Source: Paenibacillus plantarum (GTDB lineage: Bacteria > Bacillota > Bacilli > Paenibacillales > NBRC-103111). From it: DNA of 64,000 nucleotides. The DNA lies in NCBI RefSeq assembly GCF_013141695.1, contig NZ_WHNY01000059.1, forward strand, positions 62,001-126,000, given 5' to 3'. Each line of letters begins with the position of its first letter. The first letter of the stretch is position 1. Both the position numbers and the translations under genes were made by a program. Below the pieces are notes generated by a model. It did no database searches. It worked only from the letters and a program-made list of their open reading frames with translations, and was not told where the DNA came from. Below, in pieces: positions 26,722 through 34,515 of this stretch.

Positions 26722-26982
26722 CTATTTGTGTTGACCCAGATAAGCACGAACTAATTCTTCAATCAGTTCATCCCGTTCCCGTTTACGAATGAGGCTTCTC
26801 GCATTATTGTGACGCGGAATGTAGGCAGGATCCCCCGAAAGCAAGTAACCAACAATCTGGTTAATCGGATTATACCCTTTTTCCTGAAGAGCATCATACA
26901 CCGCCAGCAATACATCCTTCGGCGAAGTTTCGATCTCTTCTGCCTTCACATTGAACTTCATCGTTTTGTCCATGGAACTCAT
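26722..26982 (-). CDS. IreB family regulatory phosphoprotein (YrzL)
   Basis: 86 residues. The UPF0297/IreB pattern includes TMKFNVKAEE, then VYDALQEKGYNPINQIVGYLLSGDP, and RHNNARSLIRKRERDELIEELV. In Enterococcus, IreB is phosphorylated by the Ser/Thr kinase IreK and affects antibiotic tolerance; the role here is unknown. The ATG at 26982 is chosen for GGGGTG 6 nt upstream. First gene of the yrrK cluster, 110 bp after alaS. Confidence 0.92.
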   Translation of the reverse strand: MSSMDKTMKFNVKAEEIETSPKDVLLAVYDALQEKGYNPINQIVGYLLSGDPAYIPRHNNARSLIRKRERDELIEELVRAYLGQHK

Positions 26983-27092
26983 CAGGAGCACCCCACTTCC
27001 TTGTGACCTTTGTAAAATAATTGAAAAAACTTGCGTTATACATGTGATATATTCTCTATGGTTTTAAAAATTCCTGTCCATTTGAAAAATAA

Positions 27093-29720
27093 TTATACAA
27101 ATTGGGAAAGCAGCCCCTCGACACTAGCTAAAGCCGCTTGCAATTTAGATGCATCCTTACCGCCAGCTTGCGCCATGTCTGGACGACCGCCACCGCTGCC
27201 GCCAACGGCCCCAGCGACTTCTTTAATAATTTTACCCGCATGGAAGCCTTTGGAAACCAGATCAGGTGTTACTGCAGCCACTAAATTGACTTTATCTTCT
27301 GTAGCAGCGCCAAGAACGATAACAGCCGAACCCAACTTCCCTTTCATTTCATCAACGATGTTACGAAGAGAATCCATATCAGCCGCATTGACTTGCGCTG
27401 CTAGAACGGCAACACCGGCAACTTGTTTCACTTGATCCGTAAGCGAGCCAGCCTCAATACGACCAAGCTTACCACGAAGTGACTCATTCTCGCGCCCGAG
27501 CTCTTTCAATTGCTGCAAGGTAGCATCAACGCGTTTCGGAACATCCGTGATGTTCGATTTCAGCAAGCCAGCTGCTTCTTTTAACAGTTGCAGTTGACCA
27601 TCTAAATATTCGTATGCGCTGCGTCCAGAAACGGCTTCAATCCGACGTACGCCGGAGCCAATTCCTGATTCACTTACAATTTTGAACAAGCCGATTTGAC
27701 CTGTATTTTGAACGTGACAGCCTCCACAGAGCTCTAAGGAATAATCGCCGACTTGTACTACGCGAACGATATCGCCATATTTCTCACCGAACAGCGCCAT
27801 AGCGCCCATTGCTTTCGCATCTGCGATCGCTTTGAGAGAGATATCTACATTCGTGCTATTCCAAATTTGTTGATTCACACGTTGTTCTACGTCTTGCAGC
27901 TCTTCACTAGTGATAGAGCCAAAATGAGAGAAGTCAAACCGCAAGCGATCTGGTTCAACGAGGGACCCCGCTTGATTAACATGCGTGCCCAACACTTCCT
28001 TAAGTGCTTTGTGCAGCAAGTGAGTCGCCGTATGGTTCTTAATGATATCCGTACGTGGTGCAGATGCTACTATCGCCTCTACCGAGTCACCTTTGCGAAG
28101 TACGCCAGATTCAACAATAACCTTGTGTACATGTTGGCCATGCGGCGCTTTCATCACATCAACAACCTGCAGCGTTACTTGATCGTTACGAATCGTACCA
28201 TGATCACTAACTTGACCACCGCTCTCTGCATAGAAAGGCGTACGATCTAGAACAACCTGACAAGTCTCACCAACACCAACAAGCTCCACGAACTCATTCT
28301 CATGCACAATCGCTTCGATATTAGCAGTAACTACCAATTCATTATATCCAACAAATTCGCTTTTAATCGTTAATTCGGACAGGGGTCCGCCTTGAACCTT
28401 CATGCCGCCTTCTTTGTTGCTAGCTGCTCGGGCGCGATCACGCTGCTCCTTCATCGAAGCATCAAAGCCCGCACGATCAACGGTTAATCCCTTCTCCGAC
28501 GCAAAGTCCTCCGTCAAATCGAATGGGAAGCCATACGTGTCATAAAGTTTGAAAGCATCAGGTCCGCTGATTTGATTCGTGCCTGCTTGCTGTGTTTTCT
28601 GAACCATCTCGGCAAGAATGATCAACCCGTCGCTCAGCGTCTCATGGAAACGCTCCTCTTCGGTACGGATCACTTTCTCGATGAACTCACGCTTATCTAC
28701 AACCTCTGGATAGTAAACACCCATGATGTCACCAACCGTTGGCACTAGTTTGAATAAGAACGGTTTATCCAGCCCAAGTACTTTCCCGTAGCGTACTGCC
28801 CGGCGCAGCAAACGGCGAATGATATAGCCGCGACCTTCATTGGAAGGAAGAACGCCATCTCCAACGGAGAAAGCTACTGTACGGATATGGTCAGCGATGA
28901 CTTTAAGTGCCACATCATGATCTTCATTCGCGTGGTAAGCAACGCCTGTAAGCTCACACGTTTTCTCAATGATCGGCAAGAACAGGTCGGTATCGAAGTT
29001 CGAGTCAACATCCTGAAGAATGGAAGCGAAACGCTCCAATCCTGCGCCTGTATCAATATTTTTATTAGGCAGCGGTGTGTAGCTGCCATCGGAATTATGA
29101 TTGAACTGTGTGAATACCAAATTCCACACTTCGAGGAAGCGCTCATTTTCCCCACCTGGCCAGCATTCCGGATCCGACAAGTCACCGTATTTATCGCCGC
29201 GATCGTAGAAAATTTCCGTACAAGGACCACAAGGACCTTCACCAATATCCCAGAAATTATCTTCTTTCAACTTATAAATACGCTCTTCTGGAATGCCAAT
29301 CTGTTTGTTCCAAATATCAAAAGCTTCCTCATCATCTTCATGAACGGTTACCGAGATTCGATTCGGATCAAAGCCGATCCATTGCGGATCCGTTAGGAAC
29401 TCCCACGCCCATGGAATAACTTCTTTCTTGAAATAATCACCAATAGAGAAGTTGCCTAGCATTTCAAAAAATGTATGGTGACGACGCGTTTTACCTACAT
29501 TCTCAATATCATTCGTACGGATACATTTCTGAGCATTCGTAATCCGTGGATTCTCTGGGATTTCACGTCCATCCAGGTAGGGCTTTAAGGGTGCAATCCC
29601 TGCATTAATCCACAATAAAGTTGGATCGTTGTGCGGGACTAACGAGGAGCTCGGCTCAACCTTATGCCCTTTACTTGCGAAAAATTGCAACCACTTCGAA
29701 CGAATTTCACTTGCTTTCAT
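27093..29720 (-). CDS. alaS: Alanyl-tRNA synthetase
   Basis: 875 residues, full length. A class II catalytic core at the N terminus (SSSLVPHNDPTLLWINAGI, RRHHTFFEMLGNFSIGDYF). The editing domain has the zinc-binding HTATH motif near residue 565 and the CGGCH motif near residue 665. The C-terminal oligomerisation domain ends with GGSGGGRPDMAQAGG. It charges tRNA-Ala and clears mis-charged Ser/Gly. Transcription is controlled by the T-box leader upstream. Confidence 0.98.
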   Translation of the reverse strand: MKASEIRSKWLQFFASKGHKVEPSSSLVPHNDPTLLWINAGIAPLKPYLDGREIPENPRITNAQKCIRTNDIENVGKTRRHHTFFEMLGNFSIGDYFKKEVIPWAWEFLTDPQWIGFDPNRISVTVHEDDEEAFDIWNKQIGIPEERIYKLKEDNFWDIGEGPCGPCTEIFYDRGDKYGDLSDPECWPGGENERFLEVWNLVFTQFNHNSDGSYTPLPNKNIDTGAGLERFASILQDVDSNFDTDLFLPIIEKTCELTGVAYHANEDHDVALKVIADHIRTVAFSVGDGVLPSNEGRGYIIRRLLRRAVRYGKVLGLDKPFLFKLVPTVGDIMGVYYPEVVDKREFIEKVIRTEEERFHETLSDGLIILAEMVQKTQQAGTNQISGPDAFKLYDTYGFPFDLTEDFASEKGLTVDRAGFDASMKEQRDRARAASNKEGGMKVQGGPLSELTIKSEFVGYNELVVTANIEAIVHENEFVELVGVGETCQVVLDRTPFYAESGGQVSDHGTIRNDQVTLQVVDVMKAPHGQHVHKVIVESGVLRKGDSVEAIVASAPRTDIIKNHTATHLLHKALKEVLGTHVNQAGSLVEPDRLRFDFSHFGSITSEELQDVEQRVNQQIWNSTNVDISLKAIADAKAMGAMALFGEKYGDIVRVVQVGDYSLELCGGCHVQNTGQIGLFKIVSESGIGSGVRRIEAVSGRSAYEYLDGQLQLLKEAAGLLKSNITDVPKRVDATLQQLKELGRENESLRGKLGRIEAGSLTDQVKQVAGVAVLAAQVNAADMDSLRNIVDEMKGKLGSAVIVLGAATEDKVNLVAAVTPDLVSKGFHAGKIIKEVAGAVGGSGGGRPDMAQAGGKDASKLQAALASVEGLLSQFV

Positions 29721-29762
29721 CTCTGTGAGCCTCCATATTTAGGATAAGATTACAAAAAACAA

Positions 29763-30050
29763 AAAACGCCCCTGCAGCTAACAGGGACGAATCATCGCGG
29801 TACCACCCTGGTTATTGGTTTCGTGCTCCCTTTGCCTACGGCGTAGAGCGAATCCAATCTCCTTGTGCGGATCTGTAACGGGTCCAACCGGTGGAGTTCA
29901 TCCACGCTCCGAAACGAGCTTTGGGCCATCCTAGCATCGCAAGGTTCTTCCAGCCGATCTTCGCAGCTTTCGCTGCCAAGCGGAACCTCTTCTCTGACGA
30001 TGAGCTATGGCTTACTAAGTTTCATCAACGCTTTAATTCACATATAGATA
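29763..30050 (-). promoter_or_regulatory. T-box riboswitch leader of alaS
   Basis: The minus-strand leader contains the T-box sequence AGGGTGGTACCGCG (29809-29796), then a terminator stem CGTCCCTG / CAGGGGCG followed by TTTTTTG (29789-29763). The upstream 200 bp can fold into the Stem I region. Uncharged tRNA-Ala binding would favour the antiterminator and let alaS be transcribed. The specifier triplet could not be fixed by eye. Confidence 0.93.
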
Positions 30051-30056
30051 AGGCAA

Positions 30057-30085
30057 ATTATAACTTTATGGAAGGGGCCTGTCAA
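30057..30085 (-). promoter_or_regulatory. Consensus sigma-A promoter of alaS T-box
   Basis: Minus strand: TTGACA (30085-30080), a 17-bp spacer, TATAAT (30062-30057). Both hexamers match the consensus exactly, placing the start of the leader near 30050. Confidence 0.85.
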
Positions 30086-30132
30086 TATGAGGGCATTATA
30101 CTGTAGAATGTAGAAATAAGGAGGTGCTTAAC

Positions 30133-30354
30133 ATGGACATTTCAACACTTACTTTGCTTGGGCTCATCTTCCCCATATTCGTCTTAATCATTTACATTAT
30201 GGCGAAAACAGTCATTAGGAAGCAGATTCCGGACAGCCGTTACAACCCGTTTGACTACATTACGGGGCAATCGCATGTCGAATTCCAAGAACAAAAGGAA
30301 CAAAAAGAGGAAGATGACAGCCAAGGTGATGATAAAGATAAGCATCTTAAGTAG
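30133..30354 (+). CDS. DUF3951 small membrane protein
   Basis: 73 residues. One hydrophobic segment at about residues 5-27, then a short conserved cytoplasmic motif IPDSRYNPFDYITGQ and an acidic Glu/Asp/Lys tail. This matches the small DUF3951 proteins of Bacillaceae and Paenibacillaceae; the function is unknown. AAGGAGG lies 7-8 nt upstream of ATG 30133. It is divergent from alaS and stands alone. Confidence 0.8.
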   Translation: MDISTLTLLGLIFPIFVLIIYIMAKTVIRKQIPDSRYNPFDYITGQSHVEFQEQKEQKEEDDSQGDDKDKHLK

Positions 30355-30390
30355 TCCTTTGCTTCGTTTAATTTCATCACAAATTCACCG

Positions 30391-30419
30391 TTGACAATGA
30401 TTCTCAATAGAAGTATACT
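30391..30419 (+). promoter_or_regulatory. Near-consensus promoter of a candidate iron-regulated RNA
   Basis: Plus strand: -35 TTGACA (30391-30396), a 17-bp spacer, and -10 TATACT (30414-30419). The predicted start is near 30426. No protein gene with a ribosome site follows. The -35 element and the start region are covered by two Fur-box-like sequences. Confidence 0.7.
30392..30406. promoter_or_regulatory. Fur box 1 (over the -35 region)
   Basis: TGACAATGATTCTCA matches the 7-1-7 Fur/Per box consensus TGATAAT-N-ATTATCA at 12 of 14 positions. Binding here would block RNA polymerase at the -35 element. Fur, PerR and Zur boxes are similar, so the exact regulator is inferred. Confidence 0.7.
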
Positions 30420-30427
30420 AAGTTTAT

Positions 30428-30448
30428 TGATAATGATTTTCATTGTCA
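30428..30448. promoter_or_regulatory. Fur box 2 (at the transcription start)
   Basis: Two overlapping 7-1-7 matches: TGATAATGATTTTCA (13 of 14 positions) and TGATTTTCATTGTCA (12 of 14). Together they form the classical 21-bp Fur footprint centred near +12 of the predicted transcript. Confidence 0.75.
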
Positions 30449-30544
30449 GAGGCAACAACTAACAGCAAGTTTATTACTCACTTATTCCGTAGTCCATTTC
30501 ATGGTTTACGTATGGGCCACAACCTTTTCTAACTCCTCAACCCT

Positions 30545-30608
30545 CGTGCAAAACCCTTTGAACCATGATCCCGCAAGTCATGGCTCAAGGGGTTTTGTGC
30601 GTCTTTTG
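30545..30608 (+). terminator. 24-bp hairpin, probable (bidirectional) terminator
   Basis: Arms 30545-30568 and 30578-30601 pair over 24 bp with a few G-U pairs and a 9-nt loop, followed on the plus strand by TCTTTTGG. The A and T runs lie inside the stem, so it may also end the convergent minus-strand gene at 30631. Confidence 0.65.
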
Positions 30609-30630
30609 GCCTGTTTCCTGATCAGCATGC

Positions 30631-31701
30631 CTAAGTTGTTTGCTTATGAACGAAGTGGATGAACACATGCTGGACGATAACTTTCATTACGGCGAAGAAG
30701 GGTACTGCCAAGATCAATCCCACAACTCCAGCTACTTCGCCACCAACAAGCAAGGCGAAAATGATAAATAGCGGATGCATGTGCAGCGTTTTCCCTACGA
30801 CTTGTGGCGATATCACATTTCCCTCGAGAATCTGCACGGTCAAATTGACAAGTGCGACGAACAGCACCATTTTCAACGAGACGGTTGAAGCCATAATAAT
30901 GGCCGGTGCCGCGCCAAAAAAAGGCCCCATATACGGGATGATATTGAAGATCGCGACTACGCTTGCAAGCAATAACGGGTACGGCATTCCGATCAGCCAG
31001 TAGCCCAAATACGCTAGCACGCCAATAATCAAGCACACGAGGAGCTGCCCTCGTATATAGTTGCCCAGCGCCGTATCAATGTCCATGAGCAGGGAGACGG
31101 TTTTTTTGCGATGCTTCATCGGTACAATGGCTAGCGCGGTTTTCTCGATAATCTGAAAATCCTTCAAGATGTAGAAAGCCAGAAACGGCACGATGAAAGC
31201 TATAAACAGCATATTGATCGTCGTCCCAATTTGATTCATGTAATTCGCAACCGCCATAGAAATCTTCGTTTCCAACTTCCCTATGGAATGATTAAAGCCA
31301 TTTCGAACACTGTCAGGCAGCAGTTGATTCTGATTGAAGCCATCAACAAGGGACTGTGCTTTCATCGCCATTTGTGGCATATGTTCATTTAATTCAGCCG
31401 CTTGCTCCACAAACATGGGAGTCATATTCATAATAATGACCGTCACTGATGTGATAAACACACCATAAATCAGCAATACGGCAATTGTTCGCGGCATTTT
31501 GCGTTTATTCAGAATCGTGACCACAGGATTTAATATATACGAGATAATTATCGCTATAAAAAACGGCATCACGATGGCTTTAATGAATGTGAACATGTGA
31601 AACAAGATAGGTTTAATCAGCAAAAGCAAATATAACCCGACTAAGATTAATAAGGCATATATCATCCCCACAAACCATTTATTACTCCAAAATCGTTCCA
31701 T
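30631..31701 (-). CDS. AI-2E family transporter (YrrI-like)
   Basis: 356 residues with about eight membrane segments, Pfam AI-2E_transport type: N-terminal paired TMs (about 10-30 and 35-60), the conserved PFFIAIIISYILNPVV, a soluble central region (about 90-150), and the C-terminal TM bundle with YMGPFFGAAPAIIMA and the late motif VVGKTLHMHPLFIIFALLVGG. Some homologues export autoinducer-2 or act as Na+/H+ antiporters; the substrate is unknown here. The ATG at 31701 has GGAGG 4 nt upstream; the frame opens at 31743. B. subtilis yrrI holds the same place next to alaS. Confidence 0.9.
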   Translation of the reverse strand: MERFWSNKWFVGMIYALLILVGLYLLLLIKPILFHMFTFIKAIVMPFFIAIIISYILNPVVTILNKRKMPRTIAVLLIYGVFITSVTVIIMNMTPMFVEQAAELNEHMPQMAMKAQSLVDGFNQNQLLPDSVRNGFNHSIGKLETKISMAVANYMNQIGTTINMLFIAFIVPFLAFYILKDFQIIEKTALAIVPMKHRKKTVSLLMDIDTALGNYIRGQLLVCLIIGVLAYLGYWLIGMPYPLLLASVVAIFNIIPYMGPFFGAAPAIIMASTVSLKMVLFVALVNLTVQILEGNVISPQVVGKTLHMHPLFIIFALLVGGEVAGVVGLILAVPFFAVMKVIVQHVFIHFVHKQTT

Positions 31702-31794
31702 GCTGCCTCCACCTCTGTCATATGAATTCAATGTAACGTTCATACAGTATGTGTACTAGTTGTCCAATTTAATCCTGACTTAGCATCTCATGAC

Positions 31795-31842
31795 AAAAAA
31801 GCGTTATTGTTCAAGCGATTCCTCGCCTGACCAATAACGCTT
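31795..31842 (-). terminator. Terminator of the zinc-ribbon gene
   Basis: The minus-strand arms AAGCGTTATTG and CAATAACGCTT (11 bp, perfect) are followed by TTTTGTC, 14 bp downstream of the stop codon at 31856. Confidence 0.85.
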
Positions 31843-31855
31843 CAACTTGTTAACT

Positions 31856-32059
31856 TTAGTTCACGTGCTCGTGGATATGAGAAACTTCTTCCTCAAAAAA
31901 CAAATCATCCAGCGAACTTAACGTACCATCTTCCTCAACTTGATAGACGGACATCTTATCTCCGTTTACGCTGAGTTCAATGAAACAACCCCAACAGTAA
32001 AATTGATGGGAACCGATCTTTCCAATATCTTTGGAATTACAGTTTGGACAACGCATCAT
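31856..32059 (-). CDS. Small zinc-ribbon protein
   Basis: 67 residues. Two Cys pairs, CPNC near residue 4 and CWGC near residue 22, form a zinc-ribbon. An acidic tail ends HIHEHVN. The function is unknown. The start could be GTG 32065, ATG 32059 or ATG 32056; an AGGGTG lies just before the two ATGs. It is 7 bp downstream of the PRC-barrel gene and probably cotranscribed with it. Confidence 0.75.
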   Translation of the reverse strand: MMRCPNCNSKDIGKIGSHQFYCWGCFIELSVNGDKMSVYQVEEDGTLSSLDDLFFEEEVSHIHEHVN

Positions 32060-32066
32060 GCTCACC

Positions 32067-32588
32067 CTATTCTTCTTTGGATACGAAGAGTTCTTCTACT
32101 TCCTGAGCGCAATGTCCAGGCACGATGATTGCATCTTCCCCCATCGTTGCCGATTCTGGCATGGGAAGCCACTTTCGCCCTTCTTTTAAATCAGAAATAA
32201 ACCCTTCGGACAATTCATAACCTACTATTTGTTTACCCCAATTCTGGTTTAAATAAACATCTTCTACCACGCCTAATTCGTGCCCTCCCACTGTGATGAC
32301 CGGGAGTCCCTTAATCTTGTCGCTTCCCTCAAGAAAAGCATGGCACTCATTCTTCTGCCCAAATTCGCAAATGACACTATCGTTCGGTATGGTTATAGCA
32401 TCCTCTCCGGCAGAAACGATTCCATCCCATGAAATATATCGTAAGGACGAGAACCATGTCTTCGCTTCGAGTATAATGCCGCTTATGTTCCACGTTGGGT
32501 CAATCAATAAATCCTTTACTTCACCAACTTGCTTGCCCGACTCAACGGTTACAACGGGAAGTCCTATTAATTCATGCGCTCTGCGCAA
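32067..32588 (-). CDS. PRC-barrel domain protein (YrrD-like)
   Basis: 173 residues. Two PRC-barrel repeats: GLPVVTVESGKQVGEVKDLLIDP at the N terminus and GLPVITVGGHELGVVEDVYLNQNWGKQIVGYELS near residue 92. PRC-barrels are small beta folds that bind RNA or proteins (as in RimM and photosystem proteins). The role of YrrD is unknown. It lies downstream of the cysteine desulfurase gene as in the Bacillus block. Confidence 0.9.
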   Translation of the reverse strand: MRRAHELIGLPVVTVESGKQVGEVKDLLIDPTWNISGIILEAKTWFSSLRYISWDGIVSAGEDAITIPNDSVICEFGQKNECHAFLEGSDKIKGLPVITVGGHELGVVEDVYLNQNWGKQIVGYELSEGFISDLKEGRKWLPMPESATMGEDAIIVPGHCAQEVEELFVSKEE

Positions 32589-32616
32589 GCGTAACGCCTC
32601 CTAGAACCACCCAGTA

Positions 32617-33765
32617 CTACTTATTACGCAACCGCTGGATAATGGTTGCAACTTTCTGGGCAGCCGTTTCGATTTGTTCTTTAGAATTCCCCATTCCAAA
32701 GCTAAATCGCACAGCGGAGTGTGTCACATTTTCTGGAAGTTTCATGGCCTGTAAGACATGTGAAACTTCAAGTGAGCCAGACGTGCATGCGGAGCCGCTT
32801 GCAGCAGCTACCCCTTCTAAATCAAGGTTCATTAAGAGCGTTTCTGTAGAAACACCTGGAAAAGAAATGTTTAGAATGTGCGGGACATGCCAAGCCTTAT
32901 GCCCGTTAATCACAAACCCCTCACAGCCCAATTGCTGTTCTAAGATGGAAATCATGTGTTCGCGAAGCCTACTAGCTTGTGTGTAGTTGCGTTCTTGGAG
33001 CGGAAGAATGGTTTCAACTGCTTTAGCGAAGCCGGCAATGGCGGGGATATTTTCAGTTCCAGCTCTTCGCTTGCGTTCTTGTGAACCACCGAATACGTGA
33101 GGAAGCAGTTTCGTATGCTTGGAAACGTAGAGGGCACCTGCGCCTTTGGGGCCATAAATTTTGTGGGCAGACAAACTCACGAGATCGACCGGCAGTTCGG
33201 CAAGATTCAGGGAAATCTTCCCTAAAGCTTGCACCGCATCGACATGAAAGGTAATGCCAAGTTTACGTGCTAACCGACCAATTTGCTCAATGGGTTGGAT
33301 AGTCCCTACTTCATTGTTCACATACATCATAGAGATTAAAGCTGTATCGGGACGAATAGCTGCTTCCACATCTTCTATTTGAATAAGTCCATCTGAACCT
33401 ACTGGGACGTATGTGACTTCAAATCCAAGGCTTTCCAATCGTTCACAGGGATGAAGCACAGCATGATGCTCGATCGCACTCGTCACGATATGCTTTCTGC
33501 CAGCTTGATCCCCATGCATGATCCCAAAGATCGCCATGTTATTGCTTTCTGTTCCGCCGCTTGTAAAGATAAGCTCACCAGGCATACAGCCTAAAGATTT
33601 CGCCATACCGTCACGGAAGCGATTCAACGCAGTTCTTGCCGCACGGCCGAAGCTATGCGTACTGGATGGATTACCATAATTTGCTGTATAGAAAGGCAAC
33701 ATAGCCTCCCATACATCAGCATGTACGGGCGTTGTTGCAGCATGATCAAGATAAATAGGTTCCAT
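32617..33765 (-). CDS. Cysteine desulfurase (NifS/IscS-like, YrvO)
   Basis: 382 residues. PLP enzyme that takes sulfur from cysteine. Motifs: YLDHAATTP at the N terminus, TSAIEHHAVLHPC (His stacking PLP), MYVNNEVGTIQP, FHVDAVQALGK, the PLP Lys in SLSAHKIYGPKGAGALY, and the catalytic Cys in GSACTSGSLE. The gene sits 8 bp after cymR and is divergent from mnmA. In B. subtilis YrvO delivers sulfur to MnmA for tRNA 2-thiouridine, so the same pairing is likely here. Confidence 0.95.
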   Translation of the reverse strand: MEPIYLDHAATTPVHADVWEAMLPFYTANYGNPSSTHSFGRAARTALNRFRDGMAKSLGCMPGELIFTSGGTESNNMAIFGIMHGDQAGRKHIVTSAIEHHAVLHPCERLESLGFEVTYVPVGSDGLIQIEDVEAAIRPDTALISMMYVNNEVGTIQPIEQIGRLARKLGITFHVDAVQALGKISLNLAELPVDLVSLSAHKIYGPKGAGALYVSKHTKLLPHVFGGSQERKRRAGTENIPAIAGFAKAVETILPLQERNYTQASRLREHMISILEQQLGCEGFVINGHKAWHVPHILNISFPGVSTETLLMNLDLEGVAAASGSACTSGSLEVSHVLQAMKLPENVTHSAVRFSFGMGNSKEQIETAAQKVATIIQRLRNK

Positions 33766-33773
33766 GTGTCACC

Positions 33774-34193
33774 TTAAATGTAAAACATGTAATTATCGTT
33801 TTTACCTTTATCCTCAAAAGAAATCAGATTCGCCAATGTCGTGGAGTCCAGTACATCCGCAATACTATCGCGAATGCGAATCCACAAGTCACGTTTGGCA
33901 GGATCATCTTCTTCCGTAAAATCTACGGGGCTGATCGGTCCTTCAAGTACACGAATTACTTCACCTGCAGTTACCTGCTCGGCAGATTTAGAAAGAATAT
34001 AACCACCATAAGCTCCGCGAATACTTTTTACTAAACCCGCATTCCGTAAAGGAGCTACAAGCTGCTCAAGATAATGTTCAGAAAGCTGATGTCTCTCAGC
34101 AATGCTCTTCAGTGAAGTTGGCCCTTCACCCACTCGGTTAGCTAATTCCATCATGATCGTTAGACCATAACGACCTTTTGTGGAAATTTTCAA
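33774..34193 (-). CDS. cymR: Rrf2-family cysteine metabolism repressor
   Basis: 139 residues. A winged helix-turn-helix Rrf2 protein beginning KISTKGRYGLTIMMELA, with SEHYLEQLVAPLRNAGLVKS and IRGAYGGYIL, and ending YMFYI, very close in style to B. subtilis CymR. It represses sulfur uptake and cysteine synthesis genes, acting with CysK. No iron-sulfur Cys cluster is present, as in CymR. TTG 34193 is taken as start because GAGGTG lies 6 nt upstream. It heads an operon with the cysteine desulfurase. Confidence 0.93.
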   Translation of the reverse strand: MKISTKGRYGLTIMMELANRVGEGPTSLKSIAERHQLSEHYLEQLVAPLRNAGLVKSIRGAYGGYILSKSAEQVTAGEVIRVLEGPISPVDFTEEDDPAKRDLWIRIRDSIADVLDSTTLANLISFEDKGKNDNYMFYI

Positions 34194-34515
34194 AATTAAC
34201 ACCTCATTCAACAAGATATGCCATCAAGGAGTCTGTATATATATCGCTAAAACTTGAAATGCTTACCAACCTTGCTACCCACACTAAACACCAGGGTCGT
34301 CCCTATCTAGGTAAACAGCGTTTCCATTTTTCGCAAAAACATTCCAAAACATCCGTATATCGTATCTATGTTATCACAAAACCCTTGTATTGTGGGGGAA
34401 AAACAATGACATTCTCATGAAATATTTTAATTTTGAGCAATTGGCATGTATAATAGTAGTGTTCAAAATGAACAGCTCCACCAAAGTCCAGCAAGATGGA
34501 AAAGAGGTTTACGCT
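34194..34515. other. Divergent intergenic region cymR / mnmA
   Basis: 322 bp, AT-rich, with no supportable gene. A consensus -10 TATAAT at 34449-34454 points towards mnmA, though its -35 is weak. No operator or riboswitch fold was recognised. Confidence 0.5.

Larger units (their letters stand above)
30426..30608 (+). ncRNA. Candidate Fur-repressed small RNA
   Basis: Predicted transcript of about 180 nt from the Fur-box promoter to the hairpin at 30545-30601. It carries no ribosome site plus reading frame combination that looks real. It has a C/U-rich unpaired stretch at about 30514-30545, containing CTCCTCAACCCTC, which could pair with Shine-Dalgarno sequences. This organisation resembles Fur-regulated sRNAs such as B. 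subtilis FsrA, but no sequence homology is claimed. Entirely predicted; the 3' U tract is short. Confidence 0.5.

Noticed and set aside
28887..29396. 169-codon plus-strand frame opposite alaS
   Set aside because: Fully antisense to the alaS catalytic region, with no ribosome site or domain.
30501..30662. A 53-codon plus-strand frame within the candidate sRNA region
   Set aside because: No ribosome site before its ATG, it reads through the 24-bp hairpin and into the end of the convergent gene, and the peptide has no sensible features.
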